Assembly: GCF_022024275.1 (NCBI RefSeq) | Contig: NZ_CP091804.1 | Coordinates: forward strand, 310,001 to 374,000 | From: Sphingopyxis sp. BSN-002 | GTDB taxonomy: Bacteria > Pseudomonadota > Alphaproteobacteria > Sphingomonadales > Sphingomonadaceae | Length of the DNA stretch: 64,000 bases | Direction: 5' to 3' | Part shown: piece by piece, positions 8,345 to 17,302 of the stretch | Position numbering within the stretch: the stretch's first letter is position 1 | Layout: each line of letters begins with the position of its first letter | Notes under the pieces: model-generated | Told to the model about the DNA's origin: nothing | The model's database searches: none | The model's input: only the letters and a program-made list of their open reading frames with translations | Position numbers and translations under genes: made by a program

Positions 8345-9028
8345 ATGTCATGGACCGACGAGCGCATCGAAAGCTTGCGCAGCATGTGGGAAAAGGGCCT
8401 GACCGCCAGTCAGATCGCCGACGAACTCGGCGGTGTGAGCCGTAATGCCGTAATCGGCAAGGCGCATCGCCTCGGCCTGAAATCGCGCCCCTCGCCGGTG
8501 AAGGCGACCGAAAAGGTGGCGAAGCCCGCCAAAGCGCCTGCCGCGCCGAAGCCCGCTTCGCCCGCTCCGGCGCCGCGTGCGGCCGCTCCGGTCGCGCCGC
8601 GACCGGTCGCTGCCGCACCGCGGCCGGAACCCCAGCCCGCCGTCGAGGCATCGAACGAGGATGGCGAAGAGGCACCGCGCAAGCCCGACGCGCCGCGTAT
8701 CGTTTCGATCGGTCCGGGCGGCTTTATCCGGCAGGGGCCCGGCGACCAGCAGGCGCCGATTCCGCCCGCGCCGCCGCGCCGGCTTGTGCCTGCAAAGCCC
8801 AGCGCCGAGATCGCCGACAAGACGAGCCTGCTCGATCTCAACGATCGCATCTGCCGCTGGCCGATGGGGCATCCGGGCGAACCCGACTTTCATTTCTGCG
8901 GTGTCGCCGTGAATCCGGGCTTCCCCTATTGCGTCGAGCATTGCGGCCGTGCCTATCAGGCACAGCTTCCCCGCGGGACGCGGCGTCCGCCCCCGCCCCC
9001 GCCCTTCGGCGGACCGCGCGTCCGTTGA
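8345..9028 (+). CDS. gcrA: Cell cycle regulator GcrA
   Basis: 227 residues. The start is at the ATG giving MSWTDERIESL, the universal GcrA N-terminus. Residues 1-45 form the helix-turn-helix DNA-binding domain ('WTDERI', 'GLTASQIADEL', 'SRNAVIGKAHRLGL'). Residues about 50-165 are a long Ala/Pro-rich linker. The C-terminus (about 175-215) has the Cys/His-containing sigma-70-binding region 'CRWPMGHP', 'FHFCG' and 'YCVEHCGRAY'. GcrA works with sigma-70 and GANTC methylation by CcrM to drive S-phase genes in Alphaproteobacteria. A GAGTC site (GANTC) lies at 8202-8206 upstream. Its stop overlaps the probable TTG start of the thioesterase gene. Confidence 0.95.
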   Translation: MSWTDERIESLRSMWEKGLTASQIADELGGVSRNAVIGKAHRLGLKSRPSPVKATEKVAKPAKAPAAPKPASPAPAPRAAAPVAPRPVAAAPRPEPQPAVEASNEDGEEAPRKPDAPRIVSIGPGGFIRQGPGDQQAPIPPAPPRRLVPAKPSAEIADKTSLLDLNDRICRWPMGHPGEPDFHFCGVAVNPGFPYCVEHCGRAYQAQLPRGTRRPPPPPPFGGPRVR

Positions 9029-9420
9029 AGCCTTTCGGGCAGGACTTTCACTTCGCACAGACGCTCGGCCTGAAAATGGTCGAGCGTGGCGATGGTCGCT
9101 GCATCATGGCGATCGATATCGAGCGCGAACGGCATTTCAATCCGCAAGGCGCCGCGCATGGCGGCGTCGCCTATTCGCTCGCGGACTCGACGATGGGTGG
9201 CGCAATCACCAGCTTGCTGCCCGATGACCAGTGGTGCGCAACGCTGGAGATCAAGTTCAACTACCACGCTCGCGTGGTCGAAGGGCGGCTCACCTGTGAG
9301 GCCGAAGTGCTCCATCAGGGCAAGCGCATCGCGAATATCGACGCCCGCCTGTATCAGGACGGCAGGCTTGTCAGCAGCGCGAACGGAAATTTCGCAATTT
9401 TTGCGGCCCCTGCGCAATAG
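9025..9420 (+). CDS. PaaI-family (hotdog-fold) thioesterase
   Basis: 131 residues if started at the TTG that overlaps the gcrA stop codon (TTGA). That start keeps the family's usual N-terminus (PFGQDFHFAQTLGLKMVERG); the next ATG, at 9076, would remove conserved residues. Hotdog-fold motifs: 'FNPQGAAHGGVAYSLADSTMGGAI' (about 33-56), in which H-G-G is the CoA-thioester site region, then 'KFNYHARV' and 'GKRIANIDARLYQDG'. It likely hydrolyses an acyl-CoA, possibly aromatic; substrate unknown. It is probably translationally coupled to gcrA. A bidirectional terminator follows. Confidence 0.85.
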   Translation: MKPFGQDFHFAQTLGLKMVERGDGRCIMAIDIERERHFNPQGAAHGGVAYSLADSTMGGAITSLLPDDQWCATLEIKFNYHARVVEGRLTCEAEVLHQGKRIANIDARLYQDGRLVSSANGNFAIFAAPAQ

Positions 9421-9424
9421 TCGA

Positions 9425-9455
9425 AAAGGCGCCGGACCGGAGGTCCGACGCCTTT
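9425..9455. terminator. Bidirectional intrinsic terminator
   Basis: AAAGGCGCCGGACC pairs with GGTCCGACGCCTTT around a 3-base loop with one mismatch. It lies between the convergent thioesterase and outer-membrane protein genes and is flanked by A on the left and T on the right, so it can serve both strands. Confidence 0.75.
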
Positions 9456-9474
9456 CCTTGCCGCCTCCGGGAGG

Positions 9475-10308
9475 TCAGAAGCGGTAGCTCAACGTTCCGC
9501 GAATGCTGTGCGTGCGGAAATGCGGGTCGCTGCGCCGGATATCGGTCCCCGCCCCGTCCTGCAGGAAGGGATTGGTCGGCGGCGCGGTCCCCGCACCGAC
9601 ATTGACGACATAATCCTTGTCCTTGACGTCCGTGTACAGATACTCGAGCCCGATCCCGATGTTATTCGTCACCATCAGTTCCGCGCCGCCGCCCGCGGCA
9701 TAGCCCCAGGCGTTCGTCCGGCCGTTATCGGCAAAGCTGTTGACGGCGTTGGTTGTCGAGAACCTGTTATCGAGCTTGGCGTAGGCGCCGCCGCCGGTGA
9801 CATAGAAGAGCGCGCCGCCGCCCGGCGTATAACCGGCGCGAAGGCGTGCGCTGGCCTGATAGTCGGCCTCGCGGCTCATCGTATAGCTGGCTGGGGTCGT
9901 CGAGAAACCGCTGACGCTGTCGCGCGCTTCGCTGCGCCCGCCTTCGATCAGCGCGCCGAGAACGAAATTCCCCATCCGCCGGTCATAACCGAGGCGCCCG
10001 AAATACTCCGGACCGTCCTTGTCGTTGCGGCAGCCGATATTCGCGGTACTTGTCGCGGCACCGTTGCAGAAGCCCGGCGAGAACGCGTTGGCCCCTGCCG
10101 ATGTGTTGACGGTGTCGCCATAGGTGCCGTCGAGATCGGTATCGAAGATCAGGCTCTCGCCCCGATCGCTTCCCTGGACGGTGCCGCCGCCGCCGATGGC
10201 GATATAGGGGCCGTTGAAGTCCCGCGAAGGATCGCGATTGTCCTGTGCCATCGCCGGAACAGCCAGAAGGGAAGCCGCCGAAGCAGCCAGGAGAGGTGCG
10301 AATTTCAT
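9475..10308 (-). CDS. Outer-membrane beta-barrel protein (Omp25/OprF-like fold)
   Basis: 277 residues with a signal peptide cleaved after A-M-A (about residue 21). The mature protein alternates short amphipathic strands ('NGPYIAIGGGG', 'YFGRLGYDRRMGNFVLGALIEGG', 'SARLRAGYTPGGGALFYVTGGGAYA', 'GYAAGGGAELMVTNNIGIGLEYLYTDV') and ends in ...LSYRF, the terminal phenylalanine recognised by the BAM complex. The acidic N-terminal loop and one Cys pair (about 80-92) are notable. It is probably an abundant small porin-like or structural outer-membrane protein. GTGGAG precedes the ATG. It is divergent from parE. Confidence 0.85.
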   Translation of the reverse strand: MKFAPLLAASAASLLAVPAMAQDNRDPSRDFNGPYIAIGGGGTVQGSDRGESLIFDTDLDGTYGDTVNTSAGANAFSPGFCNGAATSTANIGCRNDKDGPEYFGRLGYDRRMGNFVLGALIEGGRSEARDSVSGFSTTPASYTMSREADYQASARLRAGYTPGGGALFYVTGGGAYAKLDNRFSTTNAVNSFADNGRTNAWGYAAGGGAELMVTNNIGIGLEYLYTDVKDKDYVVNVGAGTAPPTNPFLQDGAGTDIRRSDPHFRTHSIRGTLSYRF

Positions 10309-10478
10309 TATAATTCTCCACTTTTTGAATGACTTTGCAGTCAGCGGACCAACCCCCCGAGCCGCTGCAAGTTTCCTGCCTGTGCCCGAAACGCGATGAG
10401 CCGATGGCGCTCGCGCCTTCCCTTCCGCTTCGAAAACCGCGCTTGCCAGTGGGCTTGGCGGCCCCGTATAGCCATTGC

Positions 10479-12458
10479 ATGAGTCACGATTTGTTCGACA
10501 GCAACCAGCCCGCGACCGACAGCTATAACGCCTCGCAAATCGAGGTCCTCGAGGGGCTGGAACCGGTCCGCCGCCGGCCCGGCATGTATATCGGGGGCAC
10601 GGACGAGCGCGCGCTCCACCATCTCGCTGCCGAAATCATCGACAACAGCATGGACGAGGCGGTGGCCGGTCATGCGACGCGGATCGAGATCACGCTCGAT
10701 GCGGGCAACCGGCTGACGGTCGTAGACAACGGTCGCGGAATGCCTGTCGACCCGCATCCGAAATTTCCGGGCAAATCGGCGCTCGAAGTCATCATGACCA
10801 TGCTGCATTCGGGCGGCAAGTTCGAAGGCAAGGCCTACGCGACCTCGGGCGGCCTGCACGGCGTGGGCGTCAGCGTCGTCAACGCGCTTTCGACCGAAAC
10901 GGTGATCGAGGTCGCGCGAAACAAGCAATTGTATCGCCAGTCTTTTTCCCAGGGCGCGCCGCAAGGTCCGCTGGAGGAACTCGGCCCGACGCCGAACCGT
11001 CGCGGCACGAGTGTATCCTTTGTTCCCGACCCCGCGATCTTCGGCGAGCACGGGCGGTTCAAGCCGCAACGCCTTTACCGTCTGGCGCGATCGAAGGCCT
11101 ATCTTTTCGCCGGGGTCGAAATCCGCTGGAAATGCTCGCCCGAACTGATCGGCGACGATACGCCGGCCGAAGCGGTGTTCCAGTTTCCCGGCGGCCTTGC
11201 CGATCATCTTCGGGAGCAGATCGGTACGCGCGAGTGCGCGACGGCCGAGCCCTTCATCGGGCGGCAGGAATTTCCGGGCGACCAGGGGCGGGCCGAATGG
11301 GCGATCGCGTGGCCGCTGTGGTCGGACGGCAGCTATAGCTGGTATTGCAACACCATCCCCACGCCCGCCGGCGGAACACACGAAGCGGGGCTTCGCGCCG
11401 CGCTCACCAAGGGCCTCCGGTCGTTCGGCGAACTGATCGGTCAGAAGAAGGCCGCGCAGATCACCGCCGAGGACGTGTTCAACGGCGGCGAGATGATGTT
11501 GTCGGTGTTCATCCGCGATCCCCAGTTCCAGAGCCAGACGAAGGACCGGCTTTCAAGCCCCGAGGCCGCACGCCTTACCGAAAGCGCGGTGCGCGACCAT
11601 TTCGACCATTTCCTGTCGGATAACATGGATCGCGGCCGCGCCCTGCTCGGCCTCATCCTTGAACGCATGGATGAGCGGCTGAAGCGCAAGGCCGAGCGCG
11701 AGGTGAAGCGCAAGACCGCGACGAGCGGACGCAAGCTGCGCCTTCCCGGAAAGCTCACAGACTGTGCGAATGATGGTCCGGAAGGCACTGAATTATTTAT
11801 CGTTGAAGGCGACAGCGCAGGCGGCAGCGCCAAGCAGGCTCGCGACCGCAAGACACAGGCGATCCTGCCGATCCGCGGCAAGATCCTGAATGTCGCGAGC
11901 GCGAGCGCCGACAAGATCCGTGCAAACCAGGAAATCGCCGATCTCGCGCTCGCTCTGGGCTGCGGAATGCGCAAGGATTGCGACGCGGACCGGCTGCGGT
12001 ACGAAAAGATCGTCATCATGACCGATGCCGATGTTGACGGCGCTCACATTGCCACCCTTCTGATGACTTTCTTCTTCCAGGAGATGCCGGACATCGTCCG
12101 TGAGGGGCATGTCTATCTCGCCCAGCCGCCGCTTTACCGTATCACGGCGGGCGCCACCTCGGCCTATGCGCGCGATGACGCGCATCGGGCCGAACTGGAA
12201 GCCACATTGTTCAAGGGTAAGCGCGTCGAGGTCGGCCGTTTCAAGGGGCTCGGTGAGATGAATCCGAACCAGCTCAAGGAAACGACCATGGATCCTGCAA
12301 CCCGCAGCCTTCTGCGGGTTACGCTACCGCAGGAATATGAGGAACGGCACCAGGTCAAGGATCTGGTCGACCGGCTGATGGGCAAGCATCCCGAGCATCG
12401 CTTCCAGTTTATCCAGGCGAATGCCGCGAGCCTTGACGAGGCTGCGATCGACGCCTGA
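10479..12458 (+). CDS. parE: DNA topoisomerase IV subunit B
   Basis: 659 residues, starting at MSHDLFDSNQ just before the conserved 'QIEVLEGLEPVRRRPGMYIGG'. GHKL ATPase motifs: 'IDNSMDEAVAGHA', 'DNGRGMPVD', 'GGLHGVGVSVVNALS'. TOPRIM motifs: 'EGDSAGGSAKQARDR' and 'DADVDGAHI', followed by the C-terminal 'RFKGLGEMNP' region. It lacks the long insert of GyrB, so ParE is the better assignment. With ParC, encoded elsewhere, it decatenates daughter chromosomes. The next gene begins 10 bases downstream and may be co-transcribed. Confidence 0.94.
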   Translation: MSHDLFDSNQPATDSYNASQIEVLEGLEPVRRRPGMYIGGTDERALHHLAAEIIDNSMDEAVAGHATRIEITLDAGNRLTVVDNGRGMPVDPHPKFPGKSALEVIMTMLHSGGKFEGKAYATSGGLHGVGVSVVNALSTETVIEVARNKQLYRQSFSQGAPQGPLEELGPTPNRRGTSVSFVPDPAIFGEHGRFKPQRLYRLARSKAYLFAGVEIRWKCSPELIGDDTPAEAVFQFPGGLADHLREQIGTRECATAEPFIGRQEFPGDQGRAEWAIAWPLWSDGSYSWYCNTIPTPAGGTHEAGLRAALTKGLRSFGELIGQKKAAQITAEDVFNGGEMMLSVFIRDPQFQSQTKDRLSSPEAARLTESAVRDHFDHFLSDNMDRGRALLGLILERMDERLKRKAEREVKRKTATSGRKLRLPGKLTDCANDGPEGTELFIVEGDSAGGSAKQARDRKTQAILPIRGKILNVASASADKIRANQEIADLALALGCGMRKDCDADRLRYEKIVIMTDADVDGAHIATLLMTFFFQEMPDIVREGHVYLAQPPLYRITAGATSAYARDDAHRAELEATLFKGKRVEVGRFKGLGEMNPNQLKETTMDPATRSLLRVTLPQEYEERHQVKDLVDRLMGKHPEHRFQFIQANAASLDEAAIDA

Positions 12459-12468
12459 GGAGGCGGTT

Positions 12469-13782
12469 ATGCGCGGACGATGGCGGCATGTTACCGGAGC
12501 GGTCCTGCTGGCCACGCTTGTGGCCACGCCCGTAGCTGGACAGCCCGTCCCGAACCAGGCCGAAACTCCATCCGCATTTGATCGGAGGGCGGCGCAACTG
12601 GTCGATGTTATCAATGGTAACATGGCCTTCGCGGATTATTTTGCCCCCTCGTTCCAGTCAGCGGTTCCCGAGGACCGGTTCCGTGCGATGCTCGACGGAA
12701 TTCGCCTGCAATATGGCCGGGCGATCGCGGTCGAGAAGGTCGTGTCGACCGACGGCCTGGCAGGAACCCTGCAACTGCGCTTCGAAAAGGGCACGGCAAG
12801 CGTCACCCTCGATGCGGGCACACCGCCGGACGACAGGGTCATCGGTTTGCGGCTGACGGGCCTGACAATGGCCGACGACAGCTTTTCCCGCATATCCGGG
12901 GAAATTGCGGCGCTTCCCGGTCGCACAGGCTTCCTCGTGGCCGAAATCGGGGAGAGCGGGATAAATCCCCTTGAATCCGCCAATGCAGACACCCGCTTCG
13001 CCACGGGATCGACCTTCAAACTCTATATTCTCGATGAGCTGGCCGCCCAGATAGAGGCCGGAAAACGGCATTGGGGCGACGTCGTCCCCCTCTCCCACCC
13101 CAGCTTTTCATCTGCCGCCACCGCAAACTGGCCAAAGGATACGCAAGTCACCCTGCAAACTCTTGCAAACTGGATGATTTCTGTCAGCGACAATGGCGCC
13201 GCAGATACGCTGATCCACCTTCTCGGTCGCGAAACGATCGAAAAGCGGATGCGCGACACCGGACATGGCGATCCGTCGCGAAATATTCCCTTCCTGACCA
13301 CGGTCGAGGCCTTCGCGCTCAAGGGAAATAACTTCGCAAAGGAACGCGAGGCCTTTGTGAAGGGCGATGACGCCGCGCAACGGGCATTGATCGACACCAA
13401 TCGCGATCGGCTGGTCCTGGGCAATGTTGACGGCGTCAGCTTTGGTGCGGGTCCGCGCTTTATCGACGATCTCGAGTGGTTCGCGTCGCCCAACGATATC
13501 GCGCGGGTGATGATCGACCTGCGCCGGCGCCGATCGGCGGAGGTTCTGGCCGCGATGGCGATCAACATCGGCGTCGGGCCGGTTGCCGCGGAACCTTGGG
13601 CCTATCTCGGCTATAAAGGCGGGTCCGAGAACGGAGTTCTGTCGATGAGCCTGCTGGGACAACGCAAATCCGACGGAAAATGGTTGGTCGTCACGGCGAG
13701 CTGGAACAATCCTGCTGCTAATGTTGACAGTGTTCAGCTGGTCGGACTGGTGACGCGGCTGCTCGCGCTGGCTGCGAAATAG
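12469..13782 (+). CDS. Class A beta-lactamase-like serine hydrolase with N-terminal extra domain
   Basis: 437 residues. The start follows a GAGGAGG site at 5 nt. There is a signal peptide (about 1-25). Residues about 35-130 form an alpha+beta domain resembling the NTF2/isomerase-like N-terminal domain of Orf12/LpqF-type proteins. The C-terminal domain has the penicillin-recognising triad of motifs: S181-T-F-K184, S240-D-N242 and K383-G-G385. I see no clear omega-loop general-base glutamate of true class A enzymes, so it may be an esterase or peptidase rather than a resistance enzyme. It lies 10 bases after parE and converges with the lysR gene at 2 bases. Confidence 0.82.
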   Translation: MRGRWRHVTGAVLLATLVATPVAGQPVPNQAETPSAFDRRAAQLVDVINGNMAFADYFAPSFQSAVPEDRFRAMLDGIRLQYGRAIAVEKVVSTDGLAGTLQLRFEKGTASVTLDAGTPPDDRVIGLRLTGLTMADDSFSRISGEIAALPGRTGFLVAEIGESGINPLESANADTRFATGSTFKLYILDELAAQIEAGKRHWGDVVPLSHPSFSSAATANWPKDTQVTLQTLANWMISVSDNGAADTLIHLLGRETIEKRMRDTGHGDPSRNIPFLTTVEAFALKGNNFAKEREAFVKGDDAAQRALIDTNRDRLVLGNVDGVSFGAGPRFIDDLEWFASPNDIARVMIDLRRRRSAEVLAAMAINIGVGPVAAEPWAYLGYKGGSENGVLSMSLLGQRKSDGKWLVVTASWNNPAANVDSVQLVGLVTRLLALAAK

Positions 13783-13784
13783 CG

Positions 13785-14579
13785 TCAGGCCGCGGTGAGT
13801 GCTGCAACCAGTGCCTTGACCTTTGCCTGTCGCCATTGCGGGGTCGGCGCGACGAGCCAGTAGCCGCGCTTTACCTCGAAGGCCTCGCGGACCAGCCGCA
13901 CGCGGCCTGCCGCGATATCGGCTTCCGCCAGCATGGCCGGAACATTCGCCTGCCCCAGTCCGTTGGCCGCTGCATCGATCGCCAGGCCGGCATCGCCGAG
14001 CCGCAGCGCAGGCTCGCCGTCATCGACGGGGCATCCGGGCCATGCGATGCGCGTATCGCTTTCGCTGCCCGGGCCGCCGACGGTGACCATCATGGCCCCG
14101 GCGAGCGGAACGCCCTCATGCTCGCCCGTCCCGTCGGTCCAGAAAATCGCCAGATCGAGATTGGCTTCGGTAAAATCGATGCCGCCGTCGGCCGATACGA
14201 GCGTAAAGCGCACGTCAGGTGCCTGCTGGCTGTATCGCGCGAGCCGCGGCGCCAACCACTTGGCTGTCAGGTCGCGGGGCGCCGCAATCGTCAGCGACTG
14301 CGACGACTGGCCTGCCTGCATCGCGCGCACCGATTCCTCGAACTGCAGGAACCCCTGTCGCAGTGCATCGAGGCCCGCGTTCGCTTCGCCGGTCAGTTCC
14401 AGACCCTTTGGCGTCCGGCGGAAGAGCACGACGCCGAGCATGTCCTCGAGCGCCCGGATCTGTTGACCCACGGCTGCTGGCGTAACCGCCAGCTCGTCGG
14501 CGGCACGCGTGAAGCTCAGGTGCCGGGCAGCGGCGTCGAACACGCGAAGCGCATTGAGAGGCAGGTGCGTGCGCTTCAT
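13785..14579 (-). CDS. LysR-family transcriptional regulator (GcvA/AmpR-like)
   Basis: 264 residues. Residues 1-65 form the winged helix-turn-helix with the GcvA/AmpR-type start 'LPLNALRVFDAAARHLSFTRAADELAVTPAAVGQQIRALED'. The rest is a substrate-binding domain; the total length is about 30 residues shorter than most LysR proteins. The ATG overlaps the apaG stop (ATGA), so translation is probably coupled to leuB-metZ-apaG upstream. Its stop is 2 bases from that of the beta-lactamase-like hydrolase on the other strand. Regulatory target unknown; the metZ/leuB operon or the hydrolase are candidates. Confidence 0.87.
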   Translation of the reverse strand: MKRTHLPLNALRVFDAAARHLSFTRAADELAVTPAAVGQQIRALEDMLGVVLFRRTPKGLELTGEANAGLDALRQGFLQFEESVRAMQAGQSSQSLTIAAPRDLTAKWLAPRLARYSQQAPDVRFTLVSADGGIDFTEANLDLAIFWTDGTGEHEGVPLAGAMMVTVGGPGSESDTRIAWPGCPVDDGEPALRLGDAGLAIDAAANGLGQANVPAMLAEADIAAGRVRLVREAFEVKRGYWLVAPTPQWRQAKVKALVAALTAA

Positions 14580-14980
14580 GACGCGGTCGCGGGTGCCACG
14601 AGCGGGAAATGCGGGATGGCGACGAGGATTTGCGATCCGTCGCCGAGCTCCATCGTATAGCTGCCGACCATCGATCCCTCGGGTGTGGGGAGCGGGCAGC
14701 CTGAAACATAGTCGAATGCGCCGCCCGGGGGGATCAACGGCTGTTCGCCGACGACGCCCTCGCCCTCGACTTCGCTTACCTGCCCCCGGCCGTCGCAGAT
14801 TCGCCAGTGCCGGGTCAGAAGCTGCGCGGCGACCTCGCCGTGATTTTCGACGCGGACATGATAGGCCCAGAACCACCGCCCGAGCGCCGGATGCGACTGT
14901 TCGGGAAGATAGCTCACCGAAACGCGCACCGTGATCGATCCCGTGGTCGCCGCAAAGGGAAAGAAGGAGTCGATCATCAT
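14576..14980 (-). CDS. apaG: ApaG protein
   Basis: 134 residues of the ApaG (DUF525) family, an immunoglobulin-like beta sandwich. Typical motifs: 'VSVSYLPEQSHPALGRWFWAYHVRVENHG', 'TRHWRICDGRGQVSEVEGEGVVGEQPLIPPG' and 'GSMVGSYTM'. In enterobacteria apaG is linked to apaH and to metal-ion homeostasis; its biochemical role is unclear. The start is at the first of two tandem ATGs, 14 bases after the metZ stop. Its stop overlaps the start of the LysR gene. It is part of the leuB-metZ-apaG-lysR chain. Confidence 0.92.
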   Translation of the reverse strand: MMIDSFFPFAATTGSITVRVSVSYLPEQSHPALGRWFWAYHVRVENHGEVAAQLLTRHWRICDGRGQVSEVEGEGVVGEQPLIPPGGAFDYVSGCPLPTPEGSMVGSYTMELGDGSQILVAIPHFPLVAPATAS

Positions 14981-14994
14981 CGCGGTAGCGTCGC

Positions 14995-16203
14995 TCAAAG
15001 CCCGACCCTGGTCAATGCCTGGTCCAGATCGGCGATCACGTCGCGGGGATCTTCGAGGCCGATGTTGATGCGGAGCAGGCCTTCCTCGACGCCCATGTCG
15101 AGCCGTGCCTCGGGGCTCACCCCATAGTGGGTCGTTGTCCACGGATGGCAGCAGAGACTTCGCGAATCGCCGATATTGTTGCTGATGTCGACGAGTTCGA
15201 GGGCGTTCAGGAATGCCATCGCCTGATCGGCGCCCCCGTCGAGCACGAAAGAGAATATCGGCCCGCAGTCGTCCATCTGGCTTTTGGCCAGATTGTGCTG
15301 CGGATGGCTCGAAAGGCCGGGATGGAGTATCCGGGGCACCCGGCTTTCGACGAACTTGCCGACCGCAAGTGCATTCTCCGACTGGCGTCGGGCACGAAGA
15401 TCGAGCGTTTCCAGGCCCTTCATCACCACCCACGCGTTGAACGGCGACAGATTCGGCCCGGTGTTGCGCTGGAACGGCAGCAGTACGTCGTTGATGAACT
15501 TTTCGGTCCCGCAGACCGCGCCGGCGAGGACGCGGCCCTGCCCCTCCATCAGCTTGGTCGCCGAATAGGCGACGACGTCGGCGCCGAAATCCATCGGACG
15601 CTGGAGAACGCTGGTGGCAAAGGCGTTGTCGACAACCGATGTGATGCCGTGCGCCCTGGCGAGCCCACACACGAATTTCATGTCGACAATGTCCATTGTC
15701 GGGTTCGCAGGCGTTTCGAAGAAGAAGACTTTGGTATTTGACTTTATTGCTTTTTCCCAAGCATCATTGTCGCGCCCATCGATGACGGTGGTTTCGATCC
15801 CGAAGCGCGGGCAAAGGTGATCGACGAGCCAGCGGCACGACCCGAAGGCAGCCTTGGCGGCGACGATATGGTCCCCCGCCGAAAGCTGGCAGAGCAGCGC
15901 GGTCGTCATTGCGGCCATACCGGTTGCCTGCGTCCGGCATGCCTCGGCACCTTCCATCAGCGCGATGCGTTCCTCGAGCATCGCGACGGTCGGGTTCTGC
16001 AGCCGCGAATAGGTCATGCCTTGCGATTCACCGGCGAAGCGCGCCGCGACTTCCTCGGCGCTGTCATAGGTGTAGCCCGAGGTCAGGAAGAGCGCTTCGG
16101 ACGTCTCGCCATGCTCGCTGCGCCAGGTGCCGCCGCGCACCGCCTGCGTCGCGGGATGCCAGTTCTTCGTCTTGCTGCGGTCGAAACCGGTGGTCTTTTT
16201 CAT
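14995..16203 (-). CDS. metZ: O-succinylhomoserine sulfhydrylase
   Basis: 402 residues, Cys/Met metabolism PLP-dependent family. The N-terminus 'TQAVRGGTWRSEHGETSEALFLTSGY' and the PLP-binding Y-S-A-T-K217 are typical of MetZ. It makes homocysteine directly from O-succinylhomoserine and sulfide, bypassing cystathionine. The start is 4 bases downstream of the leuB stop, so it is in an operon with leuB. I see no SAM riboswitch in front of it; there is no room within the operon. cysK, the other sulfide-fixing enzyme of the window, is at 62401. Confidence 0.93.
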   Translation of the reverse strand: MKKTTGFDRSKTKNWHPATQAVRGGTWRSEHGETSEALFLTSGYTYDSAEEVAARFAGESQGMTYSRLQNPTVAMLEERIALMEGAEACRTQATGMAAMTTALLCQLSAGDHIVAAKAAFGSCRWLVDHLCPRFGIETTVIDGRDNDAWEKAIKSNTKVFFFETPANPTMDIVDMKFVCGLARAHGITSVVDNAFATSVLQRPMDFGADVVAYSATKLMEGQGRVLAGAVCGTEKFINDVLLPFQRNTGPNLSPFNAWVVMKGLETLDLRARRQSENALAVGKFVESRVPRILHPGLSSHPQHNLAKSQMDDCGPIFSFVLDGGADQAMAFLNALELVDISNNIGDSRSLCCHPWTTTHYGVSPEARLDMGVEEGLLRINIGLEDPRDVIADLDQALTRVGL

Positions 16204-16207
16204 CTTC

Positions 16208-17257
16208 TCATCCGTTCAAAGCTGCAACGACCGCATCGCCGAGCGCCGTGGTACCCATATTTCCGCCAAGATCGGCGCCGCGGCAACCGTCGGCGAGGAC
16301 CTTGGCCACGGCCGCCTCGATCCGGACCGCGCTCGCTTCGTCGCCGCCCGAATGGCGGAGCAGCATGGCGAGCGACAGGATCATGGCGAGCGGGTTAGCC
16401 ACGCCCTTCCCGGCGATATCCGGCGCGCTGCCGTGGATCGGCTCATACAACCCCTGCTTGCCCTCGCTCAGGGATGCCGATGCGAGCAGGCCGATCGACC
16501 CGACGCACATCGATGCCTGATCGGAAAGAATATCGCCGAAAAGATTCCCGGTAACGATGACGTCGAACTGGCCGGGATTGCGCACCAGCTGCATCGCGGC
16601 ATTATCGACATACATATGGCTGAGCGCCACATCGGGATAATCCGCCGCAACCTCGATCACCACGTCGCGCCACAGCTGCGAGGTTTCGAGCACATTGGCC
16701 TTGTCGACCGAGCAGAGGCGCTTCCGGCGGCCTTGGGCGGCGCGGAACGCGACATGCGCGATACGGCGCACCTCGCTTTCGCTGTACGACATGATGTCAT
16801 AGCCCTCGCGCTCGCCGCTGGCGGTGGTTCGCGTGCCCTTTTCACCGAAATAGACGTCGCCGTTGAGTTCGCGAACGATCAGCAGGTCGATCGCCGACGC
16901 GACTTCGGGACGCAGCGCCGAGCTGTCCTCCAGCCCGGCGAACAGCTTGGCCGGGCGCAGGTTGGCGAACAGTCCGAGTTCGGAACGGAGGCCAAGGATC
17001 GCCTGTTCAGGCCGCAGATGGCGTTCGACGGTGTCGAAGCGCGGATCTCCGACGGCACCGAACAATATGCCATCGGCGGCCCTGGCCTTGGCAAGCGTTT
17101 CGGGCGGCAACGGATGGCCGGTGGCCGCATAGGCTGCCCCGCCGACAAGCGCGCGGTCGAGCGTCACCGGAAGCGCGAGCGCAGCGAGCAGCTTTTCGGC
17201 CTCCGCCATGATTTCCGGACCGATACCGTCGCCAGCCAGCAGCAGGATTTGCACCAT
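16208..17257 (-). CDS. leuB: 3-isopropylmalate dehydrogenase
   Basis: 349 residues. The N-terminus '[12 protein letters not shown]' and the signature '[26 protein letters not shown]' (about 238-265) with the catalytic Lys/Asp set of beta-decarboxylating dehydrogenases are present, as is '[17 protein letters not shown]' of the leucine enzyme. It oxidises and decarboxylates 3-isopropylmalate with NAD+ in leucine synthesis. leuC and leuD are not adjacent. It is the first gene of the leuB-metZ-apaG-lysR chain; 45 bases separate it from recO upstream. Confidence 0.95.
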   Translation of the reverse strand: MVQILLLAGDGIGPEIMAEAEKLLAALALPVTLDRALVGGAAYAATGHPLPPETLAKARAADGILFGAVGDPRFDTVERHLRPEQAILGLRSELGLFANLRPAKLFAGLEDSSALRPEVASAIDLLIVRELNGDVYFGEKGTRTTASGEREGYDIMSYSESEVRRIAHVAFRAAQGRRKRLCSVDKANVLETSQLWRDVVIEVAADYPDVALSHMYVDNAAMQLVRNPGQFDVIVTGNLFGDILSDQASMCVGSIGLLASASLSEGKQGLYEPIHGSAPDIAGKGVANPLAMILSLAMLLRHSGGDEASAVRIEAAVAKVLADGCRGADLGGNMGTTALGDAVVAALNG

Positions 17258-17302
17258 TTCGCCCTTTCGTGTCTCGCCTGCCGCTTAGACAGCGGCGGCG
17301 CG

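Noticed and set aside
14995..16203. SAM riboswitch in front of metZ
   Set aside because: Only 4 bases separate leuB and metZ, and I saw no riboswitch-like structure in the 45 bases before leuB.
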